This document shows positions 21,075 to 31,201 of a DNA stretch of 64,000 nucleotides, in pieces. The notes under the pieces were generated by a model. The model ran no database searches. It was not told the origin of the DNA and was given only the letters and a program-made list of their open reading frames with translations. This DNA comes from Plectosphaerella cucumerina (taxonomy: Eukaryota > Ascomycota > Sordariomycetes > Glomerellales > Plectosphaerellaceae). Both the position numbers and the translations under genes were made by a program. Position 1 is the stretch's first letter. Every line of letters starts with the position of its first letter. The stretch is taken from the NCBI GenBank assembly GCA_020746995.1, contig JAGPXD010000004.1, positions 3,596,001-3,660,000 on the forward strand, in the 5' to 3' direction.

Positions 21075-23591
21075 TCAGCGATGCTGCTCACACATGGTCG
21101 GCACCTGGAGGCCCCGAATCTTGTAGTAGAAAATCTTCGTCGAAAACTCGTGATGAGGACCACGGCTGGAGCAGACACGCTTGACAGTGGACCTCTCAAG
21201 CTGCGGTCTACACTGCTTGCACCACCAGAGGTGCTTTTCCTGCCTTGTAATGTGGGTGTCGCGCAAGATACGGCCGCAAATAGGGTTGGAGCAGCGGCCT
21301 GTCTCAGTTGTTGGTAGAGGCCAGACTTTTCGAAAGCTAAGGCTGCTGTTGCGAAGGTCTCTCCCGGTGCTCTGGAGGCCAAGCCGGAGGCAAACATCGT
21401 TGCAGCGGTGCTTAAGGAAGAAGTCTCTGAAGCCTTCTTCGCCCCGATTTGTCTCCAATTTGACACGGGTCTGGTCAAGGGTATGAATGACGGGGTCTAC
21501 GAACATACCCTCAATGCCCTGGAGGTTGCAGACCAGAAATCGCCCCTCTGACCGATCAAAAGTGAAGTGTGAGAACGCCTGAGCTGCTGGGTTCCACTCG
21601 TTGTTTGTATCGTTATTGACAGAGCCAGAGTCGCTATTGTACCTAGAGACCCCCTACCAGTTAAATCCTAGCAAAGAGAGGAGGGGGCGTCAACTACCCA
21701 CTTGATGAAGTTTACGGATCGGTCATAGTTGTATTCTTCGAGGTGAAGCCAGTCTGAACACATGTACCCAAAGAATCGTTGAACGAATGGACGGATAAGA
21801 AAGTCGATGATTGGTCCCTGAGGTTCGAGGGAGTTGAACTCGAGAGCAAAGGCTTTGGCGACGGCCTGGCATTCCAGACTGTTGAGCACTGCCTGGTACC
21901 CTGCGCTCTCCACCCTGAAGCTGTAGTTTGTCGTCGAAGGGCTCAGACGGGCATAGCCGGTACTGGAAGCGCCAGTCTCCGGGTCTAGAGATGCCGAACG
22001 TTGGTATAGAGAGAGTGTGCTGCACAAACTTGTGGCGTTAAATGGAAAATCCATTATCATGTCGAGATCGGCGATGTAGCTTGGGACATGGACCATCGCG
22101 TCTTGGCCGCCGTGTAGCCACCCGGGAGTGTTCCATATCGGCTTGCCTTGTTCTGAGTCTGTGCCAATTTGCTCTGCCAAGGTAGTCGCCCTTGACATGT
22201 CTGATGTTGCCGGACTACCACTCGCTGAGGGCGGCCCCAGATGTGTTGCGGAGGTCGCGAGTGGCTTTGACGCTGGATACGGTCTCATCCGCTCGAACGT
22301 GTTCCATGCTTCTTTATGTGGGCCCTTAGCATGTTGTTGTCGCTGAGAATGCAGTGTAGTGGCGGATGATGTTTCCACCTCTAACGGAGCAGAATGCTCA
22401 GGTCGAACAACGTGTCCCCTCGGCGAAAGAGACCCAGGAAGATTGACAACTGGCCTGACTGTATCTAGAGAAGCGGCTCGGCGAAGCTCAATGCTCGGCA
22501 GAGGCGATGCCGCTTCGTATGTATCCCATGCAGCCGAAGCTGTTCTGCCCCATTTGCTCGCCAGACGGGTTGTCTGGAGGGTATCGTTCCTGGCTGCAGC
22601 TCCGAACGCCCCAGCAGTTCTCATCCACTCATGTTCCAGAACGGCCGCCATGGTCGGTCTGCCTGTCGGAGACTTCTCCATAAGGCTGAATATGAAGTCG
22701 ACAAACGCGCCGCTGGATTTCATAAGAGGCTGGGTCGGAAACCGGGTCGCACCGGAGCTGTACTTGTAGAGTTCAAATGTATTCGCAAAGGGCGCCTTGC
22801 CGGTCCGTACACTGAAGGTAACAGCCCCAAGAGACCAAACATCGACAGCGCTGGTAAAAATGGTACCGGACTCTGTCTGGACGAATAATTCGGGTGCCAT
22901 GTACGCTTCAGTGCCAGTTCGGGTTTGGATTTCGGAGTTCTGGACAGGTTTGCTTAGTACAGATAGCCAAAACGATACAGAGTCCATGGAGTGAGGGTCA
23001 GCGTACGTTGAAGTTTTTGCTGATTCCAAAATCGGTCAGCTTCACGTGCCAGTCGGGACGCGGCCTGGCCACGAGGATATTCGCCGGCTTCAAGTCGCGA
23101 TGAACAAAGCTCCTCTCGTGCATATACTGCAATGCTTTCCCGATCTGCCCGATGATGCTGGCGGTTTCCGGCTCAGAACAAGGTTTGGTCGAAATGTGCG
23201 ACTGGAGATCGCCAAATGGGACGAGCTCCATGGCGATGTAGAGATATGAATCGTCGTTGAACCAACCAAGGAATCTGACGAAGTGGTCGCGGCTGTGGTG
23301 CTTGTTGTCGTCCGTCGCAAAGTCGACTAGGACATCAAGCTCGCGATGAAGGAGGCGCATGGCCTGAGGGGACTTTCGGATTCGTTTGACGGCACGGATT
23401 TGGTGTCGTCGAGGACCGTCAACGCATGTCTCCTTGAAGACGTCACCGAAACCTCCGCTGCCGAGTAAGGGGCCTCGCCGCCATACGTCCGGCTTGGCGT
23501 CGGGGTGGGAATGGCGTCTCTCGTCGGCAGAGACAAAAGCAGTCTCCAGACTCCATGGCCGAAAGCGCTCCGAGACGTCCATCGTGGACAC
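21075..23591 (-). CDS. Fusion of a Ser/Thr protein kinase and a degenerate alpha-kinase domain
   Basis: Three exons (23591-23007, 22939-21702, 21642-21075) with introns of 67 and 59 bp give 796 residues. Residues about 38-290 form a complete Hanks-type kinase: LGSGGFGDVFK (43-53), AVKRI with Lys69, Glu84, HRDLKPANIL (164-173), DFGISK (187-192), GTEAYMAPE (204-212), DVWSLGAVTF. A Ser/Pro/Thr-rich linker follows. From about residue 560 comes an alpha-kinase (MHCK/EF2K) fold: AVAKAFALEFN, FIKYNSDSGSVNN (606-618, spanning the second junction), QAFSHFTFDRSEGRFLVCNL, VDPVIHT and the zinc motif HRCNDVC. The usual DLQG catalytic Asp is Asn647 (NLQG) and the usual nucleotide-binding Lys is not evident, so this half is probably a pseudokinase. 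A Cys-rich tail ends the protein. It is transcribed divergently from the helical-pseudokinase gene. Confidence 0.88.
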
Positions 23592-23873
23592 CAGAGCGCA
23601 AGTTGACTTTCAATAAACAGGGTGGAAGCGGAGGCGGGGATTCAGGCTCAGTGGAAGAAGGACGCAAATAGGCCACAGCCTGATGTGCCTCCATCCTTCC
23701 CAGTTGGTACGGACGCATGCATTGCCACACCCGACTTGTCCAGTCTCTGTCCAATGGGGACCAAAGATTTTTCATGAGGCCTCCGTCATGTTTGTACATA
23801 TTTGTAATTTAGGAGTCGATGTGTTGTTCGAACTTGAACCTCAAGTCTGTCCATCGCCTCGCCTGACTCGACT
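23592..23873. promoter_or_regulatory. Shared divergent promoter of the kinase pair
   Basis: Only 282 bp separate the two start codons (23591 minus, 23874 plus), so both genes probably use one regulatory region and may be co-regulated. No specific operator was recognised. Confidence 0.6.
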
Positions 23874-25661
23874 ATGGATCCTGGAGCAGTCATCGCTGGT
23901 ATTCAAGTTTGTTGGAAGTAAGCAATCAACTCCCCGCATGGTAACAAGGAATTCTACTCATCGTACAAGGGTCGGCGAGGTGCTCGTCAAATCCTGCCAA
24001 GCATGGAGAATCGCCCAGGAGGAGGTGGCCGATAGGATCAACATCATCGAGCACGCCTGGCAGCGCACGCGTCTGCAGCTCGAGTTCATTGAGCGCTTGA
24101 ACTTGGACGAGGAGTACCGTCGCACTCTTGACGAGCTTGCACGCGCCCTGGCGATGCGCCTGTCGGCGGCCATTGCCACCATCAACCGGGCCGTCCAGCA
24201 AGAGTCCAAGAAGCGACCGGGCTTCCTGGGGTTTGGTGATGGCATCAAAAAGTCGAAGGTATGGCGGAAAGAAGTCTCAATTCATGGGGCGTGGCTCCCA
24301 AAACAGACTGTATGGGATTGTGCTGACTTTGCTTGTCATAGTATGTTCTTGTCAAGTCGGCCATTGACGAAGCCATCCAAGATGTAGAGGATTGGCAGCG
24401 GCGCTTCGATCCCTCATGGTTCCTTATAATGCGCGCAGCCGGCCCAGCCATCAACGAGGAGCTGAAAACTGCAAAGGGGAGAGAGGAGCTCGAGGTGTCA
24501 ACGAAACGCACCACTGAAGTGACGGGGCCGACAATGCCGACACAGACGCCGTTCCGCGCAGCAGAGAGTCTGCGTCGGGTGCTCCAAGAATCCGCTGCAA
24601 CGCGTCGGTCAGTCTTTCTGCCAAACATCGCTCTTGAAAAGCAGGGGATACGCTACTCGAGCGTCCAAAAAGCGGTGTTTCGGGGCAGCAGCTCGAGCAA
24701 GGATCAGCGATCTTTCTTCGTCGAATCCATCTCTTGCCGGCCCGGAGCCGATCTCAACGCGCTCACCGCAGACACCCGTAAGCTCGCGAGCAGACTGACG
24801 GCGGCGGACCCTCTGGCCTTCGGGCTGCTCAGCTGCAAAGGAGTGATCAAGGTGCCTGGAGATATCGAGACGGGCCTGGCACCGTCTTTCACCATGGTGT
24901 TCCGACCACCTGAGGGGTTCCGACCTGAGGATAGCTGTTCCTCGCTTCGTGAGTTCCTGCTACTTCATGGCCAAAAGGCATCCATGGCTTCACTGAGTCG
25001 CCGCGTCGCCATTGCGCAGTCACTCGCGCGCTCGGTCTCATCGGTACACACGTTCGAGTTTGTTCACAAGAACATCCGTCCCGAGTCGGTGCTGTTGCTG
25101 GGCAGTGACTGCGAGGCCAGCGCTACGTTCTTGCTGGGGTTCGACAGTTTCCGAGAGGCAGATGGGGCGACCTCTCTCCTAGGCGACGTCAGCTGGGATC
25201 GGAACCTCTACCGCCATCCGACACGGCACGGCAAATTCATTACCGAGAGATACCGCATGCACCACGACGTCTACAGCCTCGGCGTATGCTTGCTGGAACT
25301 GGGTCTGGGAGAATCCCTCGTCGCCTATGACCCAGATGGACTGCCGTGTCCTGCACCCAAGCTTGTGGACGAGTTTGACGACTGGCTGAAGACGACTGGG
25401 CGAAAACCAAAAGAAGTCGAGGGCCTCTTGGACCGGTCCGCAGTTGTATCTCGGCACATCAAAGACTACTTGGAGCATCTGGTAAAGACCCAGGTCCCAC
25501 ACAGCGCCGGGACGAGATATTCCCATGCCATCATGGCCTGCTTGTCCTGCCTTGACGAGGACAAGAGCCAAGGCCTGGAAGAAGACGATCCATACGGCAT
25601 CGAGGTGGGTATGGGATTCATCCGGAGCGTCCTCAGCCAGCTTGACGAGATCAGATTGTAG
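23874..25661 (+). CDS. N-terminal helical (HeLo-like/4HB-like) domain plus pseudokinase
   Basis: Three exons (23874-23917, 23970-24258, 24342-25661) with introns of 52 and 83 bp give 550 residues. The tiny first exon encodes MDPGAVIAGIQVCWK, the conserved start of a fungal family, and splices in frame to VGEVLVKSCQ. Residues 1-150 are almost all helix (IINIIEHAWQRTR-type heptads, AIDEAIQDVEDWQRRFDPSW, FLIMRAAGPAI). Residues about 170-520 are kinase-like but degenerate: VHKNIRPESVLLL (about 350) replaces HRDLKPxN, LLGFDSF replaces DFG, and no glycine loop is evident, while HHDVYSLGVCLLELGLGE keeps the DVYSxG segment. This layout, a helical bundle before a pseudokinase, recalls MLKL and fungal HeLo-like cell-death proteins. 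Function is inferred from architecture only. The divergent neighbour encodes an intact kinase. Confidence 0.82.
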
Positions 25662-26150
25662 ATGGACCCGTGTCAGTCGAGGAGGAAAGTGTCGGGTGTA
25701 TGAACTATGAAACATTGATACGTTTGTCTGGGTTAGTCAAATATGCTTCCCGTTTTGTTGGTGAGACGGACAAACTCACTGACAATCAAAGCCCTGATTC
25801 GGAGAGACTCAAGTACCTATCTGAGATGGAATATCCCGCGGACAAAGAGCGGAAGCCCGTTAGTAGTTGGGGTGGTTTGACTTGGGGCCAGTCGCGCCAG
25901 TCCAAGGGTTCGACAGGCGAGGAATCTCATCATTCGGATCAATGCACCTAAATAGCCATGTTGTACAGCTGTGAGTGAGCATTGTCAGCAAGCACGCCTA
26001 AACGTCCACAAGATCGACCCAGAACAGCACTCAATGGTACCAAGCGTCGCGAGCAAATATTCTCGTCCATGTATTCGTCTCCGTCATGAATATGTCATAA
26101 GCAGTCCGTGACCGCAAGTTGCTGATGTACAGTTCCCCTCCTACCTCTCC
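25662..26150. other. Intergenic, convergent 3' regions
   Basis: 489 bp lie between the stops of the plus-strand pseudokinase gene and the minus-strand DUF3433 gene. Only 3'-UTR and terminator functions are expected. Confidence 0.5.
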
Positions 26151-28727
26151 CTAGTCGTACGAGTCCCAGCGCCGATCCCACGGCTGGTTGCGGAGCGAAT
26201 AATCCTCGCCGTGCTTGTATCCATGGAGCAGCTCCTCATGGTCGACTCCGCAATGCATCTGTCCATCGCGGCCCCTGAACCAGCCAAGGCCGTACGAATG
26301 GTCGAGACCCTTGAGATGGCGCGCCATCTCCTTGTTGCTCAGCTTGGATGTGTCCTTGAAGTTGTAGATCATGTTGCTCTGGTGGATGTATGCCAACACA
26401 CTGGCGATGGTGTTCGGTTGGCGTGGAAGGAAGGGCGTGCGGCGTCGAGCGTAAACGATGGTGAGGACGATGAACATGTAGAGGAGGATAAGAATGGTAC
26501 AGAAGAAGAAGATGACAAAAGTAATCTCCGTGTCAGTGCCCGAGTTGGCCTCGCCATGGTCTGGCCGCGACTTGCCGCCCTTTTCGGGGATATTGAAGAT
26601 GCGGCGGAAGTCAGTAGTGCTCTGGTTGGTAGCTAGACCAGTGGCGAGAATGGTGAGAAACTCTGCCATGATAGAGCCGATGCCAACGGCAGCGACGAGA
26701 AAGCGGCGGTCGAGGAAGGCGCGGATGGGCAGGTAGCCAAACACGACGGCGGTGTAGTCGAGCATCAAGGTCGAGGAAGGCGCGTGCCGACGGTAGAGGA
26801 TGTAGTATGGCTCCATCATGCGGACATCCGTCTCCATGCAGATCCAGCCAAGCTTGACGCAGACGGCCAGGCCAGTGACAACCCAGGGGGCCTTGTCGGC
26901 GACGATCTTGGCGGGGGAAAAGAGGAAGGCGACAACGAAGCCGCCAAAGAGGATGATGAAGGTCGCAAAAGGGATGTAGCCCTTGAGGCGCAGGGTAAAC
27001 GGATGGGGATTCTTGGGCAAGTGGTCGTCAAGGTAGCGGTCCTGGTGTTGGGATGAAATGGGGTTGTCGCTATCGGGGGCGAGTGAGGCATCTCGCAGGA
27101 TGTAGCGATGATACTTGAGCTTGGCGTGGATATCGCGATGCGGCACGTGGTCGAGGCCAGCAAAGTCGACGAGGATATGGCTCACGACAGCCATGGAGGC
27201 CAGGCCGGCGATTCCCCTGACATCCGCCAACAGACCGGAGCGGCGGCGCGAGAGGATGAGGAGCAGGATGATGCCAAGGATGGCGCAGATGCTCAGGGTG
27301 GCGGTGAGGAGACGTGAGAAGATAGGGTGGATGAGAATCTTCTTTTCGCCGTTGGGGTCCGCGAGGCGCTCCTCAAGGCTAGGGGCCATGATTACCGAGG
27401 CGGCAGCCAGGGTTGGGACGATGGAAATGCCCAGAACGGTACCGATGGAGGAGTAGAAAACGGCCCAATGCTTCAAGCGCAGGGCGCGAAAAGGACGCAG
27501 CCAGCTGAAGCTGGTGGTGTAATCGACGTTGATGGACTCGGCGGCCAACGCGCCGCCCTCCTTGGACAGCTGGTAAAAGGCCTCGAGCCGCTTGACCTCG
27601 ATGTCGACAATCTGCCAGAAGACGCCGTAGATGACGGCCAGGACGGTGGGGGCGAACTTGACGGCGAGGTACTGGGCCGGGGGCAGTTCGGAGGGCATGT
27701 GGAAGCGCAGCAGCGGGCGGTCGGCGGAGAGGCGGTAGAGGAACTCTGAGGAGACGGCGAGGCCACACGAGAGCAGGATGAGGAAGAGAAGGAAGGGCCA
27801 GCGCATGGCGACCGGCTTCCAGTTGCCCTGGGGGTAGTAGATCTCAGAGCGTCTAGTGGCAAAGGTGGGCTGGGGCCTGACGGTGCCGGCGATGACGCTC
27901 AGGTCGACGGTGGTGGACTGAGGCAGCTGCTTAAGAGGCTCGCCCTCATCGTCATCCTCGATGATGACTTCGATGACCTTGTTCTGGCGGTTCGCTTCGT
28001 CCTGGCCAAGGTTCTTAAGCGTGGCGCGGCGGTCGAGACGGGCGCTGTTCCTGCGCGAGAAGGATAAGGTCCGGCGCATGGTCGGGCTCGTGGGGCTCGA
28101 GGCGATGAGCTGCTGGGTGGTCATGGTGGCCTCGGGCTTGAAGCCGGCGCCGAGGCCGCGGGTGAGATGGCCGTCAGCTTCCTGGGCCTGGAGGCTCTGG
28201 AGAAAGGGGTCGTTCTCCATAGAGCCAGGACCGGTCATGGATGAGAGGTCGACGACGGGCTCGGGCGGTTCGTCTTTGGCGAGCGACTCGTAGCGTGAGT
28301 CCCCGTGAGCCATGGGGGCTGCACGGGAGATGAGGCCGATGTCGTAGTCCTCCTCGGGGATGGTGTCGTGAGAGAGGTGTCGGCGGGCCTCATCGCCGTT
28401 GCTGACATATGTGTTCAGCGGAATGGCGGCATCGGCGGATGAGTCGAGAGGGCTGTAGGAGGCTGATGAGCTCCCCTGGCTGAGGTAGCTTGCCCATCCC
28501 CGCGTAGGCTGGAGGCGATCTGCTGCGGTGCGGCCGTATGCATCGTTGTGGTACGGCGGATCGTCGTGGTACGAAGTCCCGATGGAGACCATAGACTCCC
28601 TGCCGCGCAGCGGCTCTGCGGAGGTGACATCCGAGATGTTGGAGACGCGGTGATTCAGCTCTGGGTTGGGACGAGGCCTTGGCTGCGCGTGCGCATATGC
28701 ATACTGGTTGTCGCCCTGGAAATCCAT
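26151..28727 (-). CDS. Multi-pass membrane protein of the DUF3433 family
   Basis: A single exon encodes 858 residues. The first 290 are disordered, Ser/Pro/Asp-rich and likely cytosolic. After YYPQGNWKPVAMRW about ten membrane helices follow, including PFLLFLILLSCGLAVSSEF, APTVLAVIYGVFWQIVDIEV, FVVAFLF within the seventh-hundred region and VIFFFCTILILLYMFIVLTI near residue 750. The sequence IVDIEVKRLEAFYQLSKEGG between helices 2 and 3, and its weaker echo (VRMMEPYYILYRRHAP) in the second half, indicate two DUF3433 units of about five helices each. The domain is common in filamentous ascomycetes and has no assigned function; a plasma or internal membrane location is inferred. The C-terminus ends in a soluble segment of about 60 residues. 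Confidence 0.88.
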   Translation of the reverse strand: MDFQGDNQYAYAHAQPRPRPNPELNHRVSNISDVTSAEPLRGRESMVSIGTSYHDDPPYHNDAYGRTAADRLQPTRGWASYLSQGSSSASYSPLDSSADAAIPLNTYVSNGDEARRHLSHDTIPEEDYDIGLISRAAPMAHGDSRYESLAKDEPPEPVVDLSSMTGPGSMENDPFLQSLQAQEADGHLTRGLGAGFKPEATMTTQQLIASSPTSPTMRRTLSFSRRNSARLDRRATLKNLGQDEANRQNKVIEVIIEDDDEGEPLKQLPQSTTVDLSVIAGTVRPQPTFATRRSEIYYPQGNWKPVAMRWPFLLFLILLSCGLAVSSEFLYRLSADRPLLRFHMPSELPPAQYLAVKFAPTVLAVIYGVFWQIVDIEVKRLEAFYQLSKEGGALAAESINVDYTTSFSWLRPFRALRLKHWAVFYSSIGTVLGISIVPTLAAASVIMAPSLEERLADPNGEKKILIHPIFSRLLTATLSICAILGIILLLILSRRRSGLLADVRGIAGLASMAVVSHILVDFAGLDHVPHRDIHAKLKYHRYILRDASLAPDSDNPISSQHQDRYLDDHLPKNPHPFTLRLKGYIPFATFIILFGGFVVAFLFSPAKIVADKAPWVVTGLAVCVKLGWICMETDVRMMEPYYILYRRHAPSSTLMLDYTAVVFGYLPIRAFLDRRFLVAAVGIGSIMAEFLTILATGLATNQSTTDFRRIFNIPEKGGKSRPDHGEANSGTDTEITFVIFFFCTILILLYMFIVLTIVYARRRTPFLPRQPNTIASVLAYIHQSNMIYNFKDTSKLSNKEMARHLKGLDHSYGLGWFRGRDGQMHCGVDHEELLHGYKHGEDYSLRNQPWDRRWDSYD

Positions 28728-31201
28728 GGCTCAGCGAGCGGTTGACATGGTTGAAAGGCAGGCAGGCAAGGTAAACGAGCGGCGTGACCTGAGGTGGTTA
28801 TAGGCGCAACGAGCGAGCGGACGCCGCAATGCGCGGCAGGCGGAGTGACGCGCAAGGCAGTGTGAGAGGCGAGGCGAAAAGCAGGAGCGGTCAGAGGCAG
28901 AACCGGTGGTTGATGAGCGGATGGAAAGTGAGAGAAGGCGGGATTAAGCGGCGTGCGGTGAGAAGATGCGCTGGTTATTGTGACGAGAGAACGACAGGTC
29001 GGAGAGAACGTCTCGGTATCGAAAACGATAGATGATGCCAAGTCCTAGCTGAGCTTGCTCCCCACATGTACTGCAGGCGGCAGGGCAGGGCAGGGCAGTT
29101 GAAGTGTACAAGGCAAATGTGACGAGGGGGGGGACCAGGGGTTCGGGATCACCTCAGGGCTCAGGGGGACGATCACGCGCGACGCGACGCTATGCTGCGC
29201 TACTGGTGGTGACGATGCGTCTTGTGGCCCTGGGGCTAACGGGAGCTTGAAGGTGAGTTGAAAGGATGAAGCAGGCCATCAAGTTCCGGTGTCAAGCTTG
29301 GTGAGCGCGGCAGGCGTACTAGACTGCCCGTGCGTGGGCTCGTTGGCGCCTTCTTGCCTTCCTCTAGCTGGGGCTGAACGTGATGTGGATAGTGACGACA
29401 AGACGGCGGAGAAGGAGCGACCTGCGCTGCCGCCGACATTGTTGGGTCAGGGGCCGGTTCCTTCCAAGGTTTGGCCCCCCTCAGGACCCCCTTCTGATGG
29501 CTATGCTTGATCTTCATAGGGCTACCTGTCACGGACGGACGAACGACCGGCCGGGCTGCTGGGAACATGCAGATGGTCGCCAGCCAGTTGAAAGATCGGG
29601 ATGTGATGGTGGGTATGTCCTGGTCCTTGGGTGTGCTGACTGCTGAAGGTGCTGATGCCCCGAACTTGGAAGTGGAAGGGGCTGTGAACCCCTGCTTTTG
29701 GCGCCGGTCGGTGCAGCGTGACGTGATTGGGCCGTCCTGATGTGGAATAGCCGGCAGGACACGTGACCCTGTCTCTTCCCTCTTGTCTTATCTAAGCCAG
29801 CCTCCCAGCTCCTGAGTCTGTCGTCCAGTCCAGCCGGAGACTTTATCGCCTCAAACTCGTCCGTCTATTTCGAGACTTGGCAGCGGCTGTTAGCCTTTTC
29901 GCGGTCAGCAACTGGGACTCGGGATGTCTGATTTAGGTTGACTGGCTCTGCTAGTGTAGCTCGGAACCCAACCACTCGGTGATGACCGCTGCTGTGGCTC
30001 CTCAACATAGCGGTCGCTGCACGCGGTGCGACCCGACCTTGAGGGAATCTGATGTGATGCGAGGTGGTGGCGCTGAATAATTCGGGCCATCCGACATGTG
30101 TCCGTGTCGGGCCGTTGTGGTGGTGCAGAAACCGTCCCATCATTGCTGATTCCTGCCTCGGCGGTTGGGGCCGGGAGCAGCAGCAGAGCACAGACGTTGA
30201 GGACAATGAGATAGCAGAGCTAGTCAAGCAGACGATGCCGGGCTGGTACTGATAGTCGTAGATATCTTACTTCTGGAAGTGGGCAGACATCTGCAATGAC
30301 TGCATGTGTCTCGCCTGCCAGAACACACGGTGCAGAGCCAAGAGGTGCCCTGGGTGATGCCACGTTGTTGGTGACAGACATGTGAGTGATGTGGTCAATC
30401 GAGTCCCGCACACAGTGGCAGACGGGACGGGGAGAGTCAGGCCCAGACCAACCAGCTGGACCCAAGCACAGGGGAGCTCCAGCGTCTTTGGCCGAAATTA
30501 GTGGTCCCTGGGTCGCTTCCGGCGGGCGAGATTAGCGCCTGGGGGGGCTCTCCACCAGCATGAACACGGCCACGAACCTGGCTGGTCCAGTGACCGGACA
30601 CCACCTGAAGGGTCCCGTCCAGTGCTTCCAGCGTCTGGTTGCTGCCCGCCCCAAGCTTCCAAACTGACTCCACCCTCCGCCACGGGCGTGGAGATCCACG
30701 ATCCCCACACCCCTTTCCCTGTGGCGGCCAATCCCTCCTCGCCCACCCGCTTCGGCATTTGCGACATTGGAGTCAGGCCTCGTCCGGTCGCATTTGCATC
30801 CAATCTCCCGCGTGCCCTGCCCCCGAAACTCCTGACGCCGCAACAACAACTCACCTCTTTCGACACCTTCTGTTCTCTCCAAACAAACGTTCGCTCCGGC
30901 ACAGCAACTGAACACCATACCACCCTTCTCCCCGCCCTGCCCTGCCGAGCATTGTTATTCCCGTCCTGACAGGAATGAGACACCGTCATACTCGGTCCCA
31001 TCTCGCTACAACACCCCAGTCCGACTGAGCCAGCAACGCAGCAGCAGCACCCTGAACTAGATACCGAGAGACACATCCTTCGAGCCTCGAAGTCCTCGCG
31101 GCTCACTGCTCGCCCTGAAACGTCCGATATACACCACCACCCCAAAATCAACAGAGCTCCCCTCAACGATTTCGCCCGCCTCACACAGAGGCATCGCCAA
31201 C
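28728..31201. other. Intergenic, divergent promoters of the DUF3433 and coiled-coil genes
   Basis: About 2.5 kb lie between divergent starts. A GGGCA tandem run lies near 29070-29100. From about 30620 the plus strand becomes C-rich and A-rich with few G, which looks like the long leader of the coiled-coil gene that starts at 31202. No further gene was recognised. Confidence 0.5.
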
